Positions 52,279-61,775 are shown, numbered from the stretch's first letter. The stretch is 61,994 bases of DNA from Fidelibacterota bacterium (GCA_947475895.1 CANJMF010000019.1:1-61994); one strand, 5' to 3'. Numbers and translations: made by a program. Notes: generated from the sequence alone by a model not told the origin.

Positions 52279-52597
52279 AGCGACCTCCTTTCGAACACAC
52301 CCACATCTATGGTGGATGAGTTTTCAGGAATGGCAAGTGCAATTCATCGTTTTGCCGCGCACGCAAATCGCGAGACGAACATCTGAAAGCGCGCAAACAT
52401 TTGATTCGGTTTTATTTATTGCGTGGATGTGCGGCGAGGGGGTTGTTTCACTTTTTTGCAAAGCCTTGTGCGCGTTCACAAAAATGCGAAATTTTTCCGA
52501 GCAGCGAACGCCCTTTTACAGCGCACTTAGGCCCAGTTTTATTGGGCTTTGAGCGTATCTGCCCTGCAACAGGGTTGTTTCTGTAACTGCGGCTGTT
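52279..52597. other. Intergenic stretch without a recognisable gene
   Basis: About 319 bp, relatively AT-rich. It contains a weak hairpin GCCCA-GTTTTAT-TGGGC (52531-52547) that could end transcription from the SQR gene on the minus strand, and presumably the promoter of the 137-residue gene. Nothing else is supported. Confidence 0.4.
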
Positions 52598-53857
52598 TTA
52601 CGCGGGAGGCGCCGCCGGATCCACATAGGTCGTGTCATGTTTCGGGAACGACTCGTATCCCTTCAACATGTAATCCCAGTACAGCGCCGGCAGGCCATAC
52701 TTCTTGATGGTCCAATTCACCAGGCGCTCCTTGCGCGGGTCTAACGGCAGCGTCGGCGTCGGCTTGCCGCCGTAAATGAACTCGGCCATCAGCACCCGTC
52801 CGTAACCTGTGGTCAGCGGGCAACTCGCGTAGCCGTCGTAGGCTTCCTCCACCGCGCCTTTGTGAATCAAGTGCAGCAAGTTTCGCACTACCACCGGCGC
52901 TTGCTTGCGAATGGCCGCTGCGGTTTTTGAATTGGCGGTCGACGCCGCGTCGCCCAAACCGAAAACGTTTTTGTACTTCACATGCTGCAACGAGTTCGCG
53001 TGCACATCCACCATGCCGCCCGCGTTCGCCAACGGACTCGCTTTCAAAAAATCCGGTGCACTTTGCGGCGGCGTCACATGAATCATGTCGTAGTCGAGTG
53101 TGATGCGCTGGCCTTGCTTGTCGCCCGCCACAATTTCAAACGTCGCCTTTTTTGCGACGCCGTCAATCTCCACCAGATTATGCGAATACCGCACGTCGAT
53201 ATGATGGGCCGCCGCGATTTTCACCAGTTCCTTCGCATAAAACGGCACGCCGAAAATGGCCGGCGTCTGCGTCAGGAATTTCACATCCACATGCTGGCGA
53301 ATACCGCTCTTGGTCAAATAATCCGCCACCATGTACACCGCTTTTTGCGGCGCCCCAGGGCACTTGATCGGCATGGGCGGTTGCGTGAACAAGGCCTTCA
53401 TGCCGGGCTTCAGTTTTTGAATGCATTCCCACGTGTACTCAACAAACTCCGGCGCATAGTTGCTGCAAACGCCGCCGCGCCCGATGAACGCGTCGAGCCC
53501 TTTCACCGCCGCCCAATTCAATTGAAGACCAGGGCACACGACCAAATAATCGTAAGTGACCGTATTGCCTGACGCGAGCGTCACGGAATTAGACTCCGGC
53601 GCGAACGTCGCCACCGCGCCTTGAATCCACGTCACACCTTCGGGGATCAGATCGGCTTCATCCTTGCGCAGGTTTTGCAGTTTGTATGAACCCGCACCGA
53701 CGAGTGTAAATGCCGGTTGATACCAATGCGCCGAGGACGGCTCGATGATAGCGATGTCGAGGGCAAGATCATGCGCGTGGCGCTGCAACGATGCGGCAAC
53801 GGTAATGCCCGCCGCGCCTCCGCCGACAATCACGATTTGATGATGCGCATGTGCCAT
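52598..53857 (-). CDS. sqr: Sulfide:quinone oxidoreductase, type II
   Basis: 419 residues. FAD-binding QIVIVGGGAAGITVAASL at the N-terminus; catalytic Cys residues in GGVCSNYAPEFVEYTW and MPIKCPGAPQKAVYMVADYL, the type II (mitochondrial SQOR-like) pattern; a second FAD contact in VFGLGDAASTANSKTAAAIRKQAPVV. It oxidises sulfide, passes electrons to quinone and sits on the periplasmic or cytoplasmic face of the inner membrane. Mainly a detoxification enzyme in heterotrophs. No persulfide dioxygenase or rhodanese gene is adjacent. Confidence 0.93.
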   Translation of the reverse strand: MAHAHHQIVIVGGGAAGITVAASLQRHAHDLALDIAIIEPSSAHWYQPAFTLVGAGSYKLQNLRKDEADLIPEGVTWIQGAVATFAPESNSVTLASGNTVTYDYLVVCPGLQLNWAAVKGLDAFIGRGGVCSNYAPEFVEYTWECIQKLKPGMKALFTQPPMPIKCPGAPQKAVYMVADYLTKSGIRQHVDVKFLTQTPAIFGVPFYAKELVKIAAAHHIDVRYSHNLVEIDGVAKKATFEIVAGDKQGQRITLDYDMIHVTPPQSAPDFLKASPLANAGGMVDVHANSLQHVKYKNVFGLGDAASTANSKTAAAIRKQAPVVVRNLLHLIHKGAVEEAYDGYASCPLTTGYGRVLMAEFIYGGKPTPTLPLDPRKERLVNWTIKKYGLPALYWDYMLKGYESFPKHDTTYVDPAAPPA

Positions 53858-53896
53858 GGTCGTCTCCTGTTTGGACCATCACAGCACTCGGCTGCG

Positions 53897-54934
53897 TTAG
53901 TCACAAGGCCGGTATGTGTGAATTTCTCCGGCGTTGTCTCGAACCAGATAACTTCCATCGCCTTCGGGCGAAATATAAGAATTTGTTGCTGGCACTTTGC
54001 CTGCACCGCCCGGAATATCGAAGATATACGTGGGCAGCGCGATGCCCGAAAGCTGCCCACGCAGGGCCGCAACCAGCGCCTGTCCGCGCTCAAGCGGCAC
54101 GCGGAAATGGCTGGTGCCGGGCGCCAAATCCAGTTGATGCAAATAGTAAGGCCGCACGCGGCACGCCACCAAGGCACGGAACAGCGCCGTCAATATTTCG
54201 GTGTTATCGTTCACGTCTTTCAAAAGCACAGTCTGCGCCAACAGCGGAATGCCCGCGTTCGCCAAACGCGCAATCGCGGCTTTAGCGTTCGACGTCAGTT
54301 CCGCCGGATGATTGCAGTGAACACCCACGTAAACCGTTTTCGTGCTGTGTTTCAAAACATCGATCAACGCGTCGTCGATCATCTCGGGTGCGGCCACCGG
54401 CACGCGCGTATGAATGCGTAAGATTTTCAAATGTTCGATGTCGTTCAGCGCCGTCACGATCTCGCGCAAACGCCGCGCCGATAAAACCAGCGGATCGCCG
54501 CCGGTCAAAATCACTTCCCAAATCCCTGTATTCGCCCGGATGTACGAAACCGCCGCATCCAATTCTTCGCGCGACAATCCCTTGTCGCCCACCGTCTCGC
54601 GGCGAAAACAAAACCGGCAATACACCGCGCACGCCAACGTCGGCATCAGCAGCACGCGATCTGGGTATCTGTGTACGATGCCCTTCACCGGCGCGTGCGC
54701 ATGATCGCCAATCGGATCCGATCGCTCCGCCGGTATCGTCCGCAATTCCTCTGGCGTCGGCATAAACTGCCGCGCCACCGCCGGCTCGGCCATGATCTCC
54801 TGGAACGCGGGCGAAATCCCAATGGCGTACTTCGCCGCCACCGCCACCAGCGCCTCGGCCTGGGCGGGTGAAATCAGCCCTGCCGTCATTAGGTCGGCCG
54901 GCGTCTTTAGGGTGCGGGGAAGGGGCGCATTCAT
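53897..54934 (-). CDS. Radical SAM lysine 2,3-aminomutase-family protein (EpmB/KamA-like)
   Basis: 345 residues. Radical SAM Cys set C102, C106, C109 in LACAVYCRFCFRRETV, SAM-binding VILTGGDPLVLS, PLP lysine candidate in IFDIPGGAGKVP, and LLAQTVLLKDVNDN. The length fits EpmB, which makes (R)-beta-lysine for elongation factor P, better than the longer KamA. No efp or epmA lies in the window, so the assignment between EpmB and a catabolic aminomutase stays open. It is divergent from the MarR gene. Confidence 0.88.
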   Translation of the reverse strand: MNAPLPRTLKTPADLMTAGLISPAQAEALVAVAAKYAIGISPAFQEIMAEPAVARQFMPTPEELRTIPAERSDPIGDHAHAPVKGIVHRYPDRVLLMPTLACAVYCRFCFRRETVGDKGLSREELDAAVSYIRANTGIWEVILTGGDPLVLSARRLREIVTALNDIEHLKILRIHTRVPVAAPEMIDDALIDVLKHSTKTVYVGVHCNHPAELTSNAKAAIARLANAGIPLLAQTVLLKDVNDNTEILTALFRALVACRVRPYYLHQLDLAPGTSHFRVPLERGQALVAALRGQLSGIALPTYIFDIPGGAGKVPATNSYISPEGDGSYLVRDNAGEIHTYRPCD

Positions 54935-55019
54935 GCCCGCTGTGGTCGGTCAAAGCGGCCCCGGTGTCAACGCCGGAGCGGCGATTGTTGGGATTGATCT
55001 TGCGCCCCCTTCCGCATTC

Positions 55020-55034
55020 CAATATTTCCTATTG
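55020..55034. promoter_or_regulatory. Candidate MarR operator
   Basis: CAATA-TTTCC-TATTG, a 15-bp dyad, lies 35 bp before the marR start between the divergent KamA-family and MarR genes. Flanks extend the symmetry roughly (ATTC and TGAAAT). Confidence 0.4.
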
Positions 55035-55068
55035 TGAAATTTCGCGCCGATCCAGGAGAGCCGCCGCC

Positions 55069-55521
55069 GTGAACAAGCCCCTGCCGTCTGAACGCTTCAA
55101 GCTGGCCGACCAAGCCGCGGCGTTCCTGCGCGAAATGCAGGGCCTCCACCAAAGCCTGTTTCGCCAGCTGGTGCCGGTGCTCGAGCAGCACGGCATCGAT
55201 CCCCGGCTGTATTTTTTGCTCAAGCATATCGAACAGGGCGCGATCCACCCCGGCGCCATCGCCAAAGCCGTGCATCTGCCCAACAGCGTCGTCACCCGCC
55301 ACCTCGATCAGCTGGTCGATCGAGGCTTGCTCGAACGCAGTCTCGACGCCGAAGATTCCCGGCGCATCAAACTGACCCTGACGAAAGACGGCGTGCGTGT
55401 CGCCCGCGATGCTAGCCGCACCGTCTGCAATATCGTCGCCGCCCGGCTCGACCGTCTCCCCGCCGCCCGCCGCGATGCGTTCCTCGCCGCCTTTAGTGAT
55501 CTGGCCCGCGACGGCGAGTAA
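55069..55521 (+). CDS. MarR-family regulator
   Basis: 150 residues from GTG 55069 with AGGAGAG nine bases upstream. Winged helix: HPGAIAKAVHLPNSVVTRHLDQLVDRGLLERSLDAEDSRRIKLTLTKDG, including the DxRR wing. MarR dimers usually repress an efflux or stress gene and release on binding small aromatic compounds. It ends 5 bp before a DHA2 efflux gene, so it almost certainly controls that gene. Confidence 0.93.
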   Translation: MNKPLPSERFKLADQAAAFLREMQGLHQSLFRQLVPVLEQHGIDPRLYFLLKHIEQGAIHPGAIAKAVHLPNSVVTRHLDQLVDRGLLERSLDAEDSRRIKLTLTKDGVRVARDASRTVCNIVAARLDRLPAARRDAFLAAFSDLARDGE

Positions 55522-55526
55522 TTTCC

Positions 55527-57356
55527 ATGACGGCGCACGTTGTAACCGACCAAGAGAAAAAGCTGACCGTTTGGGCGCTCGCCATCGTGTTCCTGTTGGG
55601 CGCGCTCGATCAGACCATCGTGTCCACTGCCATGCCGCGCATCATCGAACAGATGAAGGGCCTGGAATTGTACGCGTGGGTCACGACAACCTACATGCTC
55701 GCCTCCACCGTCATGGTGCCGATCTACGGCAAACTCGGCGACATCTACGGCCGTAAGAAGATTCTGCTCATCAGCATTTGCATCTTCCTTGTGGGCTCCA
55801 TGCTGTGCGGACTCGCGGGCGAGTTCGGCGATCTGCCGCTGCTCGGCTCCGGCATGGTGCAGCTCGTGATTTTCCGCGCGCTGCAAGGCCTAGGCGGAGC
55901 AGGGCTATTCAGCACAGCGTTCTCAATCATCGTCGATCTGTTTACGCCGCGCGAGCGCGGCAAATTCATGGGCATGTTCGGCGGAATCTTCGGCATCGCC
56001 AGCGCCATCGGTCCTTTGGTCGGCGGCTTTCTCACCGACCACGGCACTGTCACGCTTGGCAATCTGACCGTCGCCGGCTGGCGTTGGGTGTTTTACGTCA
56101 ACTTGCCGCTGGGTCTGCTGTCGCTGTTTGTGATCATCGCGAAGATGCCCAGCTTCCATCACAAAGGCACCAGCAAGATCGATTTCCTTGGCGGCATTCT
56201 CTTTATCGCATCGATCATTCCGCTGTTGTTGGCGTTGACCTGGGGCGGCAACGATTACGCCTGGGGCTCTTCAACAATTATCGGCATGCTCGCCGCCGCG
56301 GCCGTCTTTCTGGCGTTATTCATTCTCGTTGAAACGCGCGTGGCCGATCCGTTGCTGCCGCTTAGCTTGTTCAAAAATCGGGTGTTCTCGGTCTCCAACA
56401 TCGCCGGTTTTCTCATCGGCATGTCGTTCCTCGGCGTGATCGTGTTTCTGCCGCTATTCACCCAAATCGTCCAAGGCCAGAACGCGACCAACAGCGGCCT
56501 CATCACCTTGCCCATGATGATCGGTATGATCATCTCATCCTCGGGCGGCGGACGCCTCGTCACGAAAACAGGTGTCTACAAACCCTACATTCTCGGCGGC
56601 CAGATCATTCTCGTCGCGGGCACGTTCTGGCTTTGGCAAATCGACACCACCACGACACCGATCGACTTGGGCATTCGTCTGTTCGTCGTGGGTTTCGGTC
56701 TCGGGCCCGCGCAAAGCTTCTTCAATTTAGCGGTTTCGAATGCCGTGCCGATTACGCAGATTGGCATTTCAACCGCGGCCGGGCAGTTCTTTCGCCAAAT
56801 GGGTTCTGTCGTTGGCCTCGCGTTGTTCGGCACGCTGCTGACGCATAATTTGTCTACGGAACTGCCGAAGCACGTCCCGGCGGTGCCCGGCATGGCGCAA
56901 AGCCAGAAGATGGATCTTAGCCAAGCACAATCGCAGGCCATGAACCCGCATCGGCTTCAAGACGACATGAACAAGGTCGTGGATATACGCTTCGCGCAGA
57001 TCGAAAAAGCCTACAACGGCGACGACCTGCTCCAGCAGGAAATCTTGAAAGACCCGAGGCTGCCCTCAGACGTAAAGACCATTGTGCGTGACCGCCCCGC
57101 CGCGGGTGAAACGCCGCTCGTAACGGTGCGCCGCTCTTTGCAAGCGCAAGCCGACGCGCTCGTCGCCACGGTCGACAAGGGCATTAAAACGACGTTCTCG
57201 ATTTCCATCACGCGGCTTCTTGGGATCAGCTTTTGGGTTCTGCTGCTTGCGTTCGCCGTCGCCTGTTTCTTGCCGGTGCTTCCGTTGCGGAATATCTCAC
57301 CGGCCCAAGAACGCGCGCAGAAAGCGGCCGAAGCCGCCGCCGGCCCTAGCGTTTAA
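55527..57356 (+). CDS. DHA2-family (EmrB/QacA) drug:H+ antiporter
   Basis: 609 residues, 14 predicted membrane helices. Motif A-like GKLGDIYGRKKILL, motif D1 LLGALDQTIVSTAMPRI and motif C-like FGIASAIGPLVGGFLTD. A large extracytoplasmic loop lies between the last two helices (about 440-570, KMDLSQAQSQAMNPHR...). It exports drugs or toxic compounds in exchange for protons. No membrane-fusion partner is adjacent. Its last 11 bp overlap the convergent aminotransferase gene. Confidence 0.95.
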   Translation: MTAHVVTDQEKKLTVWALAIVFLLGALDQTIVSTAMPRIIEQMKGLELYAWVTTTYMLASTVMVPIYGKLGDIYGRKKILLISICIFLVGSMLCGLAGEFGDLPLLGSGMVQLVIFRALQGLGGAGLFSTAFSIIVDLFTPRERGKFMGMFGGIFGIASAIGPLVGGFLTDHGTVTLGNLTVAGWRWVFYVNLPLGLLSLFVIIAKMPSFHHKGTSKIDFLGGILFIASIIPLLLALTWGGNDYAWGSSTIIGMLAAAAVFLALFILVETRVADPLLPLSLFKNRVFSVSNIAGFLIGMSFLGVIVFLPLFTQIVQGQNATNSGLITLPMMIGMIISSSGGGRLVTKTGVYKPYILGGQIILVAGTFWLWQIDTTTTPIDLGIRLFVVGFGLGPAQSFFNLAVSNAVPITQIGISTAAGQFFRQMGSVVGLALFGTLLTHNLSTELPKHVPAVPGMAQSQKMDLSQAQSQAMNPHRLQDDMNKVVDIRFAQIEKAYNGDDLLQQEILKDPRLPSDVKTIVRDRPAAGETPLVTVRRSLQAQADALVATVDKGIKTTFSISITRLLGISFWVLLLAFAVACFLPVLPLRNISPAQERAQKAAEAAAGPSV

Positions 57357-58506
57357 AATACTTTCGTAATCGAGTCAGCGCTTCTTCCAGCGTGTGCGCT
57401 TCTTTGCAAAAGGCGAAGCGCACGAAATTTTCCGGCGCCTTGCCTTCATAGAAGGCACTCAGCGGAATGGCAGCAACGCCGGCCTCGGCGGTTATGTGTT
57501 TGCAAAATGCAACGTCGTCGCATTCAAGGCCCAGTGCGCGAATGTCGGTCGTGACGAAATACGTTCCGTCGCAACGTAAGACATCGAAACCGACGTCCTT
57601 TAGGCCTACCGCCAGGAAGTCGCGTTTCGCCTGCAAATCCGTGGCCAATGACTTGAAGTAGGTATCGTCCTTGCTCAAGCCGTAAGCCACCGCGCGCTGC
57701 AAGTTGGGCGGCGTCGTGAAGGTGATGAACTGATGGGCCTTGCCAGCATTAGCGACCAGCGCAGGCGCGCCCGTGACATATCCAATCTTCCACCCCGTAA
57801 GCGAAAACGTTTTGCCGGCCGAGCCCACGCGCAAGCATCGCTCGCGCATGCCGGGCAAAGTCATGAGCGGGATGTGTTGCGCGTTGTCAAAAATGATGTG
57901 CTCGTAAACTTCATCGCATAACGCATACGCGTCGTTGCGCACGACCAGCCCTGCGATAAATTCCAACTCTTCACGCGAGAAAACTTTACCGATGGGATTC
58001 ATCGGCGAGTTGAGCGCAATGAGTTTTGTTTTGGTGCTGAACGCTGCCGCCAACTCCTCGCGGGGTAAATCCCAGTGCGGCGGCGTGAGGCGCACCAGTT
58101 TTGGAATTCCACCCGCAAGCCGCACGATCGGTAAATAACTGTCGTACAGCGGCTCGATGAGAATCACTTCATCGCCCGGCGCGATGAGACTGAGAAAACA
58201 CGCGGTGAGTGATTCGGTCGCGCCCGACGTCACCATGACTTCGCGCAGCCAATCGACATCAAGGCCATAGAACCGTTTGTTGTGTGCCGCAACGGCTTGG
58301 CGTAATTCCGGCACGCCCATCATCGGCGGATACTGATTCGGCCGGTCGGACAGAAATTCTGCCGCCTTGGTCCGCACGTCCTCGGGACCATTCCCGTCTG
58401 GGAACCCCTGGCCCAGGTTCACGGCCTTATGCTCCAAAGCCAATGCCGACATGGTTGTAAAAACCGTCGTCCCAAGGGCTGAAATTGTAGGATTGCCTGG
58501 CTTCAT
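57346..58506 (-). CDS. PLP-dependent aminotransferase (class I, KAT/YbdL-like)
   Basis: 386 residues. Lys for PLP in RVGSAGKTFSLTGWKIGYV; other fold I landmarks are AVNLGQGFPDGNGPEDV, VTSGATESLTACFLSLIAPGDEVILIEPLYDSY, LIALNSPMNPIGKVFSREEL and NFVRFAFCKE with the substrate Arg. It resembles kynurenine/glutamine transaminases and the methionine aminotransferase YbdL. Exact substrate uncertain. Confidence 0.93.
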   Translation of the reverse strand: MKPGNPTISALGTTVFTTMSALALEHKAVNLGQGFPDGNGPEDVRTKAAEFLSDRPNQYPPMMGVPELRQAVAAHNKRFYGLDVDWLREVMVTSGATESLTACFLSLIAPGDEVILIEPLYDSYLPIVRLAGGIPKLVRLTPPHWDLPREELAAAFSTKTKLIALNSPMNPIGKVFSREELEFIAGLVVRNDAYALCDEVYEHIIFDNAQHIPLMTLPGMRERCLRVGSAGKTFSLTGWKIGYVTGAPALVANAGKAHQFITFTTPPNLQRAVAYGLSKDDTYFKSLATDLQAKRDFLAVGLKDVGFDVLRCDGTYFVTTDIRALGLECDDVAFCKHITAEAGVAAIPLSAFYEGKAPENFVRFAFCKEAHTLEEALTRLRKYFKR

Positions 58507-58663
58507 AATTGGTGCGCTGCAACTAAACTCGTGAAATTGGGGTTATTTTAGCGATTTCAGACGCCCGCGCTATCTCCTGGTCCGGGACTGTGCGAAGGTT
58601 TGCACATTCGTGTCGGGGGGACATGAAATGCGTCACGCGTGACGCCTGCCCAGGGGGCACAAA

Positions 58664-60190
58664 ATGCGCGTCACGATTATCGATCTGGTCATCGAAGGAC
58701 CAGCCACCGACCTTTTTTCCCGCGCCATGAACGCAAATTTCGCGAGCATCATGCCGCAGATGGCGGCCGCTTGGTGCGAGGAGTTGGGGCACGACGTTCA
58801 CTACGAATGCTACACCGGCTTTGAAGACCTTACCGGCATGCTTAACGAGGGCGCCGACGTGGTTTTCCTCTCCGGCTTCACGCGTTCTGCGCTCACGGCA
58901 TATGCCATTAGCAATCTCTATCGCAAGCGCGGCGCTGTCACGGTATTAGGCGGACCACATGCGCGCTGCTATCCCGAAGACGCCGCAAAATATTTTGACT
59001 ACGTGCTTGGCTTCACCGACCGAACGGTGATTGAAAATATTTTGAAGGAATGCGCACCGCATCGCCCTGAAGGGCTGATCATCAGCGCTGCGAAACAGCC
59101 GACGACACTTCCAAGTTTGCAAAGCCGGTGGAGATTCGTTGCCGCCAACTTGGCGAAGGCGCCGTTGATGAAAGTCGTGCCGATGATTGCGAGCACGGGC
59201 TGCCCTTATACGTGCGCTTTTTGCATTGATTCCACGGTCGACTACCAGCCGCTGGGCTTCGCGCAAATGGAAGATGACCTACGGTTCTTAGTCAAGAACG
59301 CGCCCGGCGTGAAGGTCGGCTGGCATGATCCCAATTTCGGGGTTCGCTTCGACGATTATCTTTCGGCCATCGAACGCGCGGTGCCGCAGGGCAAGCTGTA
59401 TCACATCGCCGAAAGCAGTTTGGCGTTGCTAAGCGAACCCAACTTGAAACGGCTGAACAAAGCAGGTTTCGAGGCGATCTTGCCCGGCGTGGAATCTTGG
59501 TACGATTTCGGCAACAAGTCGAAAGCGAAAGCGGCCAACGGCGAAGCCAAAGTCAAACAAGTCGCCGAACACGTGAATATGATCCTGCGCTACATTCCGT
59601 TCGTCCAGACGAACTTTGTGCTGGGACTTGATTCGGACGAGGGCGCCGAGCCGTTCGAACTCACCAAGAAATTTATCGATCTTGTGCCTGGCGCTTATCC
59701 AGCGTTCTCGATGTTCACGAGTTATGGCCGCGCCGCGCCCATGAACTTGGGGCTGCAAAAAGCCGGACGCGTACTGCCGTTCCCCTTCTTGTTTCTCGAC
59801 AGCACGCGCTCGATGAACGTGCGTCCGTTGAATTACACGTGGGACGATTTCTACGAAAAGAACACCGACCTCGTGCGTCATGCTTGGTCTGGGTCTCGTG
59901 TGTGGAAACGTTTCTTGGCAAACAAGCATCTCACCACGCGCTTCTTGAATGTCATACGGGCCGCTTCATCAACCCGCGTGAAGCAACAGAAAGAATTGCG
60001 CGAGCTGCTTAAGACTGACCTCAGCATGAAGCGCTATTATGCGGGCGAGAGCACTGTGTTGCCCGAGTTCTACCGCGCGAAAATCGAAAAGAGCCTGGGT
60101 CCGCTCTATGCAGCGCTGCCTGAAGGGGCCATCGAGCACGACCCCTATGCCTATCTCCGCAGCAGCCCTGAAGCCGTCGCGGCCGAATAG
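58664..60190 (+). CDS. B12-type radical SAM protein of unknown function
   Basis: 508 residues. Residues about 1-130 look like a cobalamin-binding Rossmann domain, but the DxHxxG motif for base-off B12 is not visible. The radical SAM Cys set is C180, C184, C187 in IASTGCPYTCAFCID. Later segments (KVGWHDPNFGVRFDDYL, NKAGFEAILPGVESW) fit the TIM-barrel strands. The C-terminal 120 residues are helical and unassigned. Methyltransferase or rearrangement chemistry is typical of the group. Stands alone, with no linked biosynthetic genes. Confidence 0.85.
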   Translation: MRVTIIDLVIEGPATDLFSRAMNANFASIMPQMAAAWCEELGHDVHYECYTGFEDLTGMLNEGADVVFLSGFTRSALTAYAISNLYRKRGAVTVLGGPHARCYPEDAAKYFDYVLGFTDRTVIENILKECAPHRPEGLIISAAKQPTTLPSLQSRWRFVAANLAKAPLMKVVPMIASTGCPYTCAFCIDSTVDYQPLGFAQMEDDLRFLVKNAPGVKVGWHDPNFGVRFDDYLSAIERAVPQGKLYHIAESSLALLSEPNLKRLNKAGFEAILPGVESWYDFGNKSKAKAANGEAKVKQVAEHVNMILRYIPFVQTNFVLGLDSDEGAEPFELTKKFIDLVPGAYPAFSMFTSYGRAAPMNLGLQKAGRVLPFPFLFLDSTRSMNVRPLNYTWDDFYEKNTDLVRHAWSGSRVWKRFLANKHLTTRFLNVIRAASSTRVKQQKELRELLKTDLSMKRYYAGESTVLPEFYRAKIEKSLGPLYAALPEGAIEHDPYAYLRSSPEAVAAE

Positions 60191-60248
60191 GGAACTAACC
60201 GCCACCGTCCACGTTTCTGCTGATCACAACCCGTTTTTCGAGGTCAGC

Positions 60249-60662
60249 ATGAAAAAGAGTGGACTTTTACCCGGTGTGGTTGCGGCACTCGTTGTCGGCA
60301 CCTGCTCGCTTTATCTCGATCGCTTTATGTCACATGCCCACGCTCAGGGCACGCCGCAGACCATCACCAAGCTGACCATCGACGTCGATAAGGTCACCAC
60401 CGGCTATCGCGCGACGAAGCTCGTCGGCGCAGCGGTGCAAAATGACTCCGGCGAGAAGATTGGCACCATCGACGACCTGATCGTCGGCCGCGATGATCGC
60501 GTGCCTTACGCGATCGTGTCGGTTGGAGGGTTCTTGGGAATGGGCGACAAGCTGGTGGCCGTACCGTTCGCGGTGTTCAAGGTATATCCGGACAAGACAG
60601 TGCTGCCTGACGCGACGCGCGACACGCTGAAAAACCTAGTGACGTTTAAATACGCGCGTTAA
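60249..60662 (+). CDS. Exported PRC-barrel protein
   Basis: 137 residues from ATG 60249 (MKKSGLLPGVVAALVVGTCSLYLDRFMSHAHAQ), a signal peptide or single anchor. The PRC-barrel: YRATKLVGAAVQNDSGEKIGTIDDLIVGRDDRVPYAIVSVGGFLGMGDKLVAVPFAVFKV. Such proteins are common in Alphaproteobacteria; role unknown, perhaps envelope or stress related. Confidence 0.9.
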   Translation: MKKSGLLPGVVAALVVGTCSLYLDRFMSHAHAQGTPQTITKLTIDVDKVTTGYRATKLVGAAVQNDSGEKIGTIDDLIVGRDDRVPYAIVSVGGFLGMGDKLVAVPFAVFKVYPDKTVLPDATRDTLKNLVTFKYAR

Positions 60663-60693
60663 AGCAAAGCGCTGTAAGTTCTGACGCTGATAT

Positions 60694-60718
60694 GGCGGCC
60701 GCGCAAAGCGGCCGCCAC
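60694..60718. terminator. Strong hairpin between convergent genes
   Basis: TGGCGGCCGC and GCGGCCGCCA pair perfectly (10 bp) around GCAAA. It lies between the PRC-barrel and DUF1566 stops and could end both transcripts. No T run. Confidence 0.6.
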
Positions 60719-60731
60719 GTATTCATTAAAC

Positions 60732-61238
60732 CTATTTTCCCGCCTTCACGAGACGCACGGCGTTTGCCGACGTGCGAATGCCGTTGAATGTACCGCCGTT
60801 ATCCATACCTACGAGCCATGCCAACTTGGTCTCGTCTGCGTCTGAACTCCAATACATTGGATAGAGGTCCGCCATATTCGGAAAGATCGTCTTGTCGGCT
60901 TTTGGCGCGCCGCAGGACCGTTCGGCGAGTGAGAGAAGTTCCGATTTTGTCGGAAGACGCCAGCCGCCGACGGCTTTCTTTTTTGCCTGCTCCCAGCTTA
61001 AGCCTTGCACAGTCCCTGAGCACGCGCCCTGGCTCCAGGTCTGACCGACGCTGCAACGCTGCCATGTGAGATTTGTTTTTGTATCGTAGACCTCCCCGCC
61101 ATTCACCGTGTAACGCGGATCGACCGCGTTCGGATCACAATCCGCATAAGCAGAGAGTGGTAGAGCTAGTAGCGCGGTAACTGCGAGCACGTTAGTGCAC
61201 ACAACATGCTGCAACGACTTCTTAGACAGCGTACGCAT
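60732..61238 (-). CDS. Exported DUF1566 (Lcl-type) domain protein
   Basis: 168 residues. Leader MRTLSKKSLQHVVCTNVLAVTALLALPLSAYAD. The domain TNLTWQRCSVGQTWSQGACSGTVQGLSWEQAKKKAVGGWRLPTKSELLSLA and a final FNGIRTSANAVRLVKAGK are the DUF1566 pattern, with disulfide-type Cys. Related Legionella Lcl domains bind glycosaminoglycans; whether this one does is unknown. Likely surface or periplasmic. Confidence 0.87.
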   Translation of the reverse strand: MRTLSKKSLQHVVCTNVLAVTALLALPLSAYADCDPNAVDPRYTVNGGEVYDTKTNLTWQRCSVGQTWSQGACSGTVQGLSWEQAKKKAVGGWRLPTKSELLSLAERSCGAPKADKTIFPNMADLYPMYWSSDADETKLAWLVGMDNGGTFNGIRTSANAVRLVKAGK

Positions 61239-61398
61239 CCTCGTTTCCCTTTCACCTTGCGTGATGCGCGGGCTTTTTTTCGTGTTGTCGCCCGCTCAAA
61301 GCGAAATAGGAACGCACGACTTCTGGTCAATGCGTACCGAATGAAACGCTTGTAAGGTTTGAGAACGAAGGCCGTTGATGTTCAGCGAGGAGAGCGGC

Positions 61399-61611
61399 TT
61401 ACGCCGTCGTGTTTACGCGATTGCCGCGGAACGGATCGAACGAGCCCGCGGCCGTATTCAACTCAGCACCACTTTGGGCGTTCGCGGTCGTTTGATCGAT
61501 GGCCTTACGTTGCGATGCCTGGCTCGAGGCCTGCGCGGCATTGCTGATCTGGCTCTGAAGATTGGCCTTCAGGGCGTTGACGGCGGACAACGGCGTCGGG
61601 TCGATGGTCAT
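61399..61611 (-). CDS. Small unknown protein (70 residues)
   Basis: ATG 61611 after GAGGA. MTIDPTPLSAVNALKANLQSQISNAAQASSQASQRKAIDQ with a Ser/Ala/Gln-rich helical body and a C-terminus RGNRVNTTA. Not recognised; composition suggests a secreted or surface-associated short protein, though no leader is present. Confidence 0.6.
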   Translation of the reverse strand: MTIDPTPLSAVNALKANLQSQISNAAQASSQASQRKAIDQTTANAQSGAELNTAAGSFDPFRGNRVNTTA

Positions 61612-61730
61612 GGCATCCTCAAAACGGCAGGCTGCGTTCGGTAAGCTTATCAGATACGCGTGAGGCGGGAACCGGTTGCTGGATCAAATTTCGGGCTGAA
61701 TAGACACAAACGAAATATTGATAAAGCGAA

Positions 61731-61775
61731 TGGTGCTGCCGCGCAGGATTGAACTGCGGACCTCCCCCTTACCAA
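61731..61775 (-). tRNA. 3' half of tRNA-Thr(GGT), attachment-site copy
   Basis: On the minus strand: anticodon loop TTGGTAA (GGT), 3' anticodon stem GGGGG, variable AGGTC, T arm CGCAG-TTCAATC-CTGCG, acceptor CGGCAGC, discriminator A, CCA. The bases 5' of the loop (TATCA) do not pair with GGGGG and no D arm or 5' acceptor follows, so this is a fragment, not a working tRNA. The intact gene should lie at the far end of the element, to the right of this window. Confidence 0.85.
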
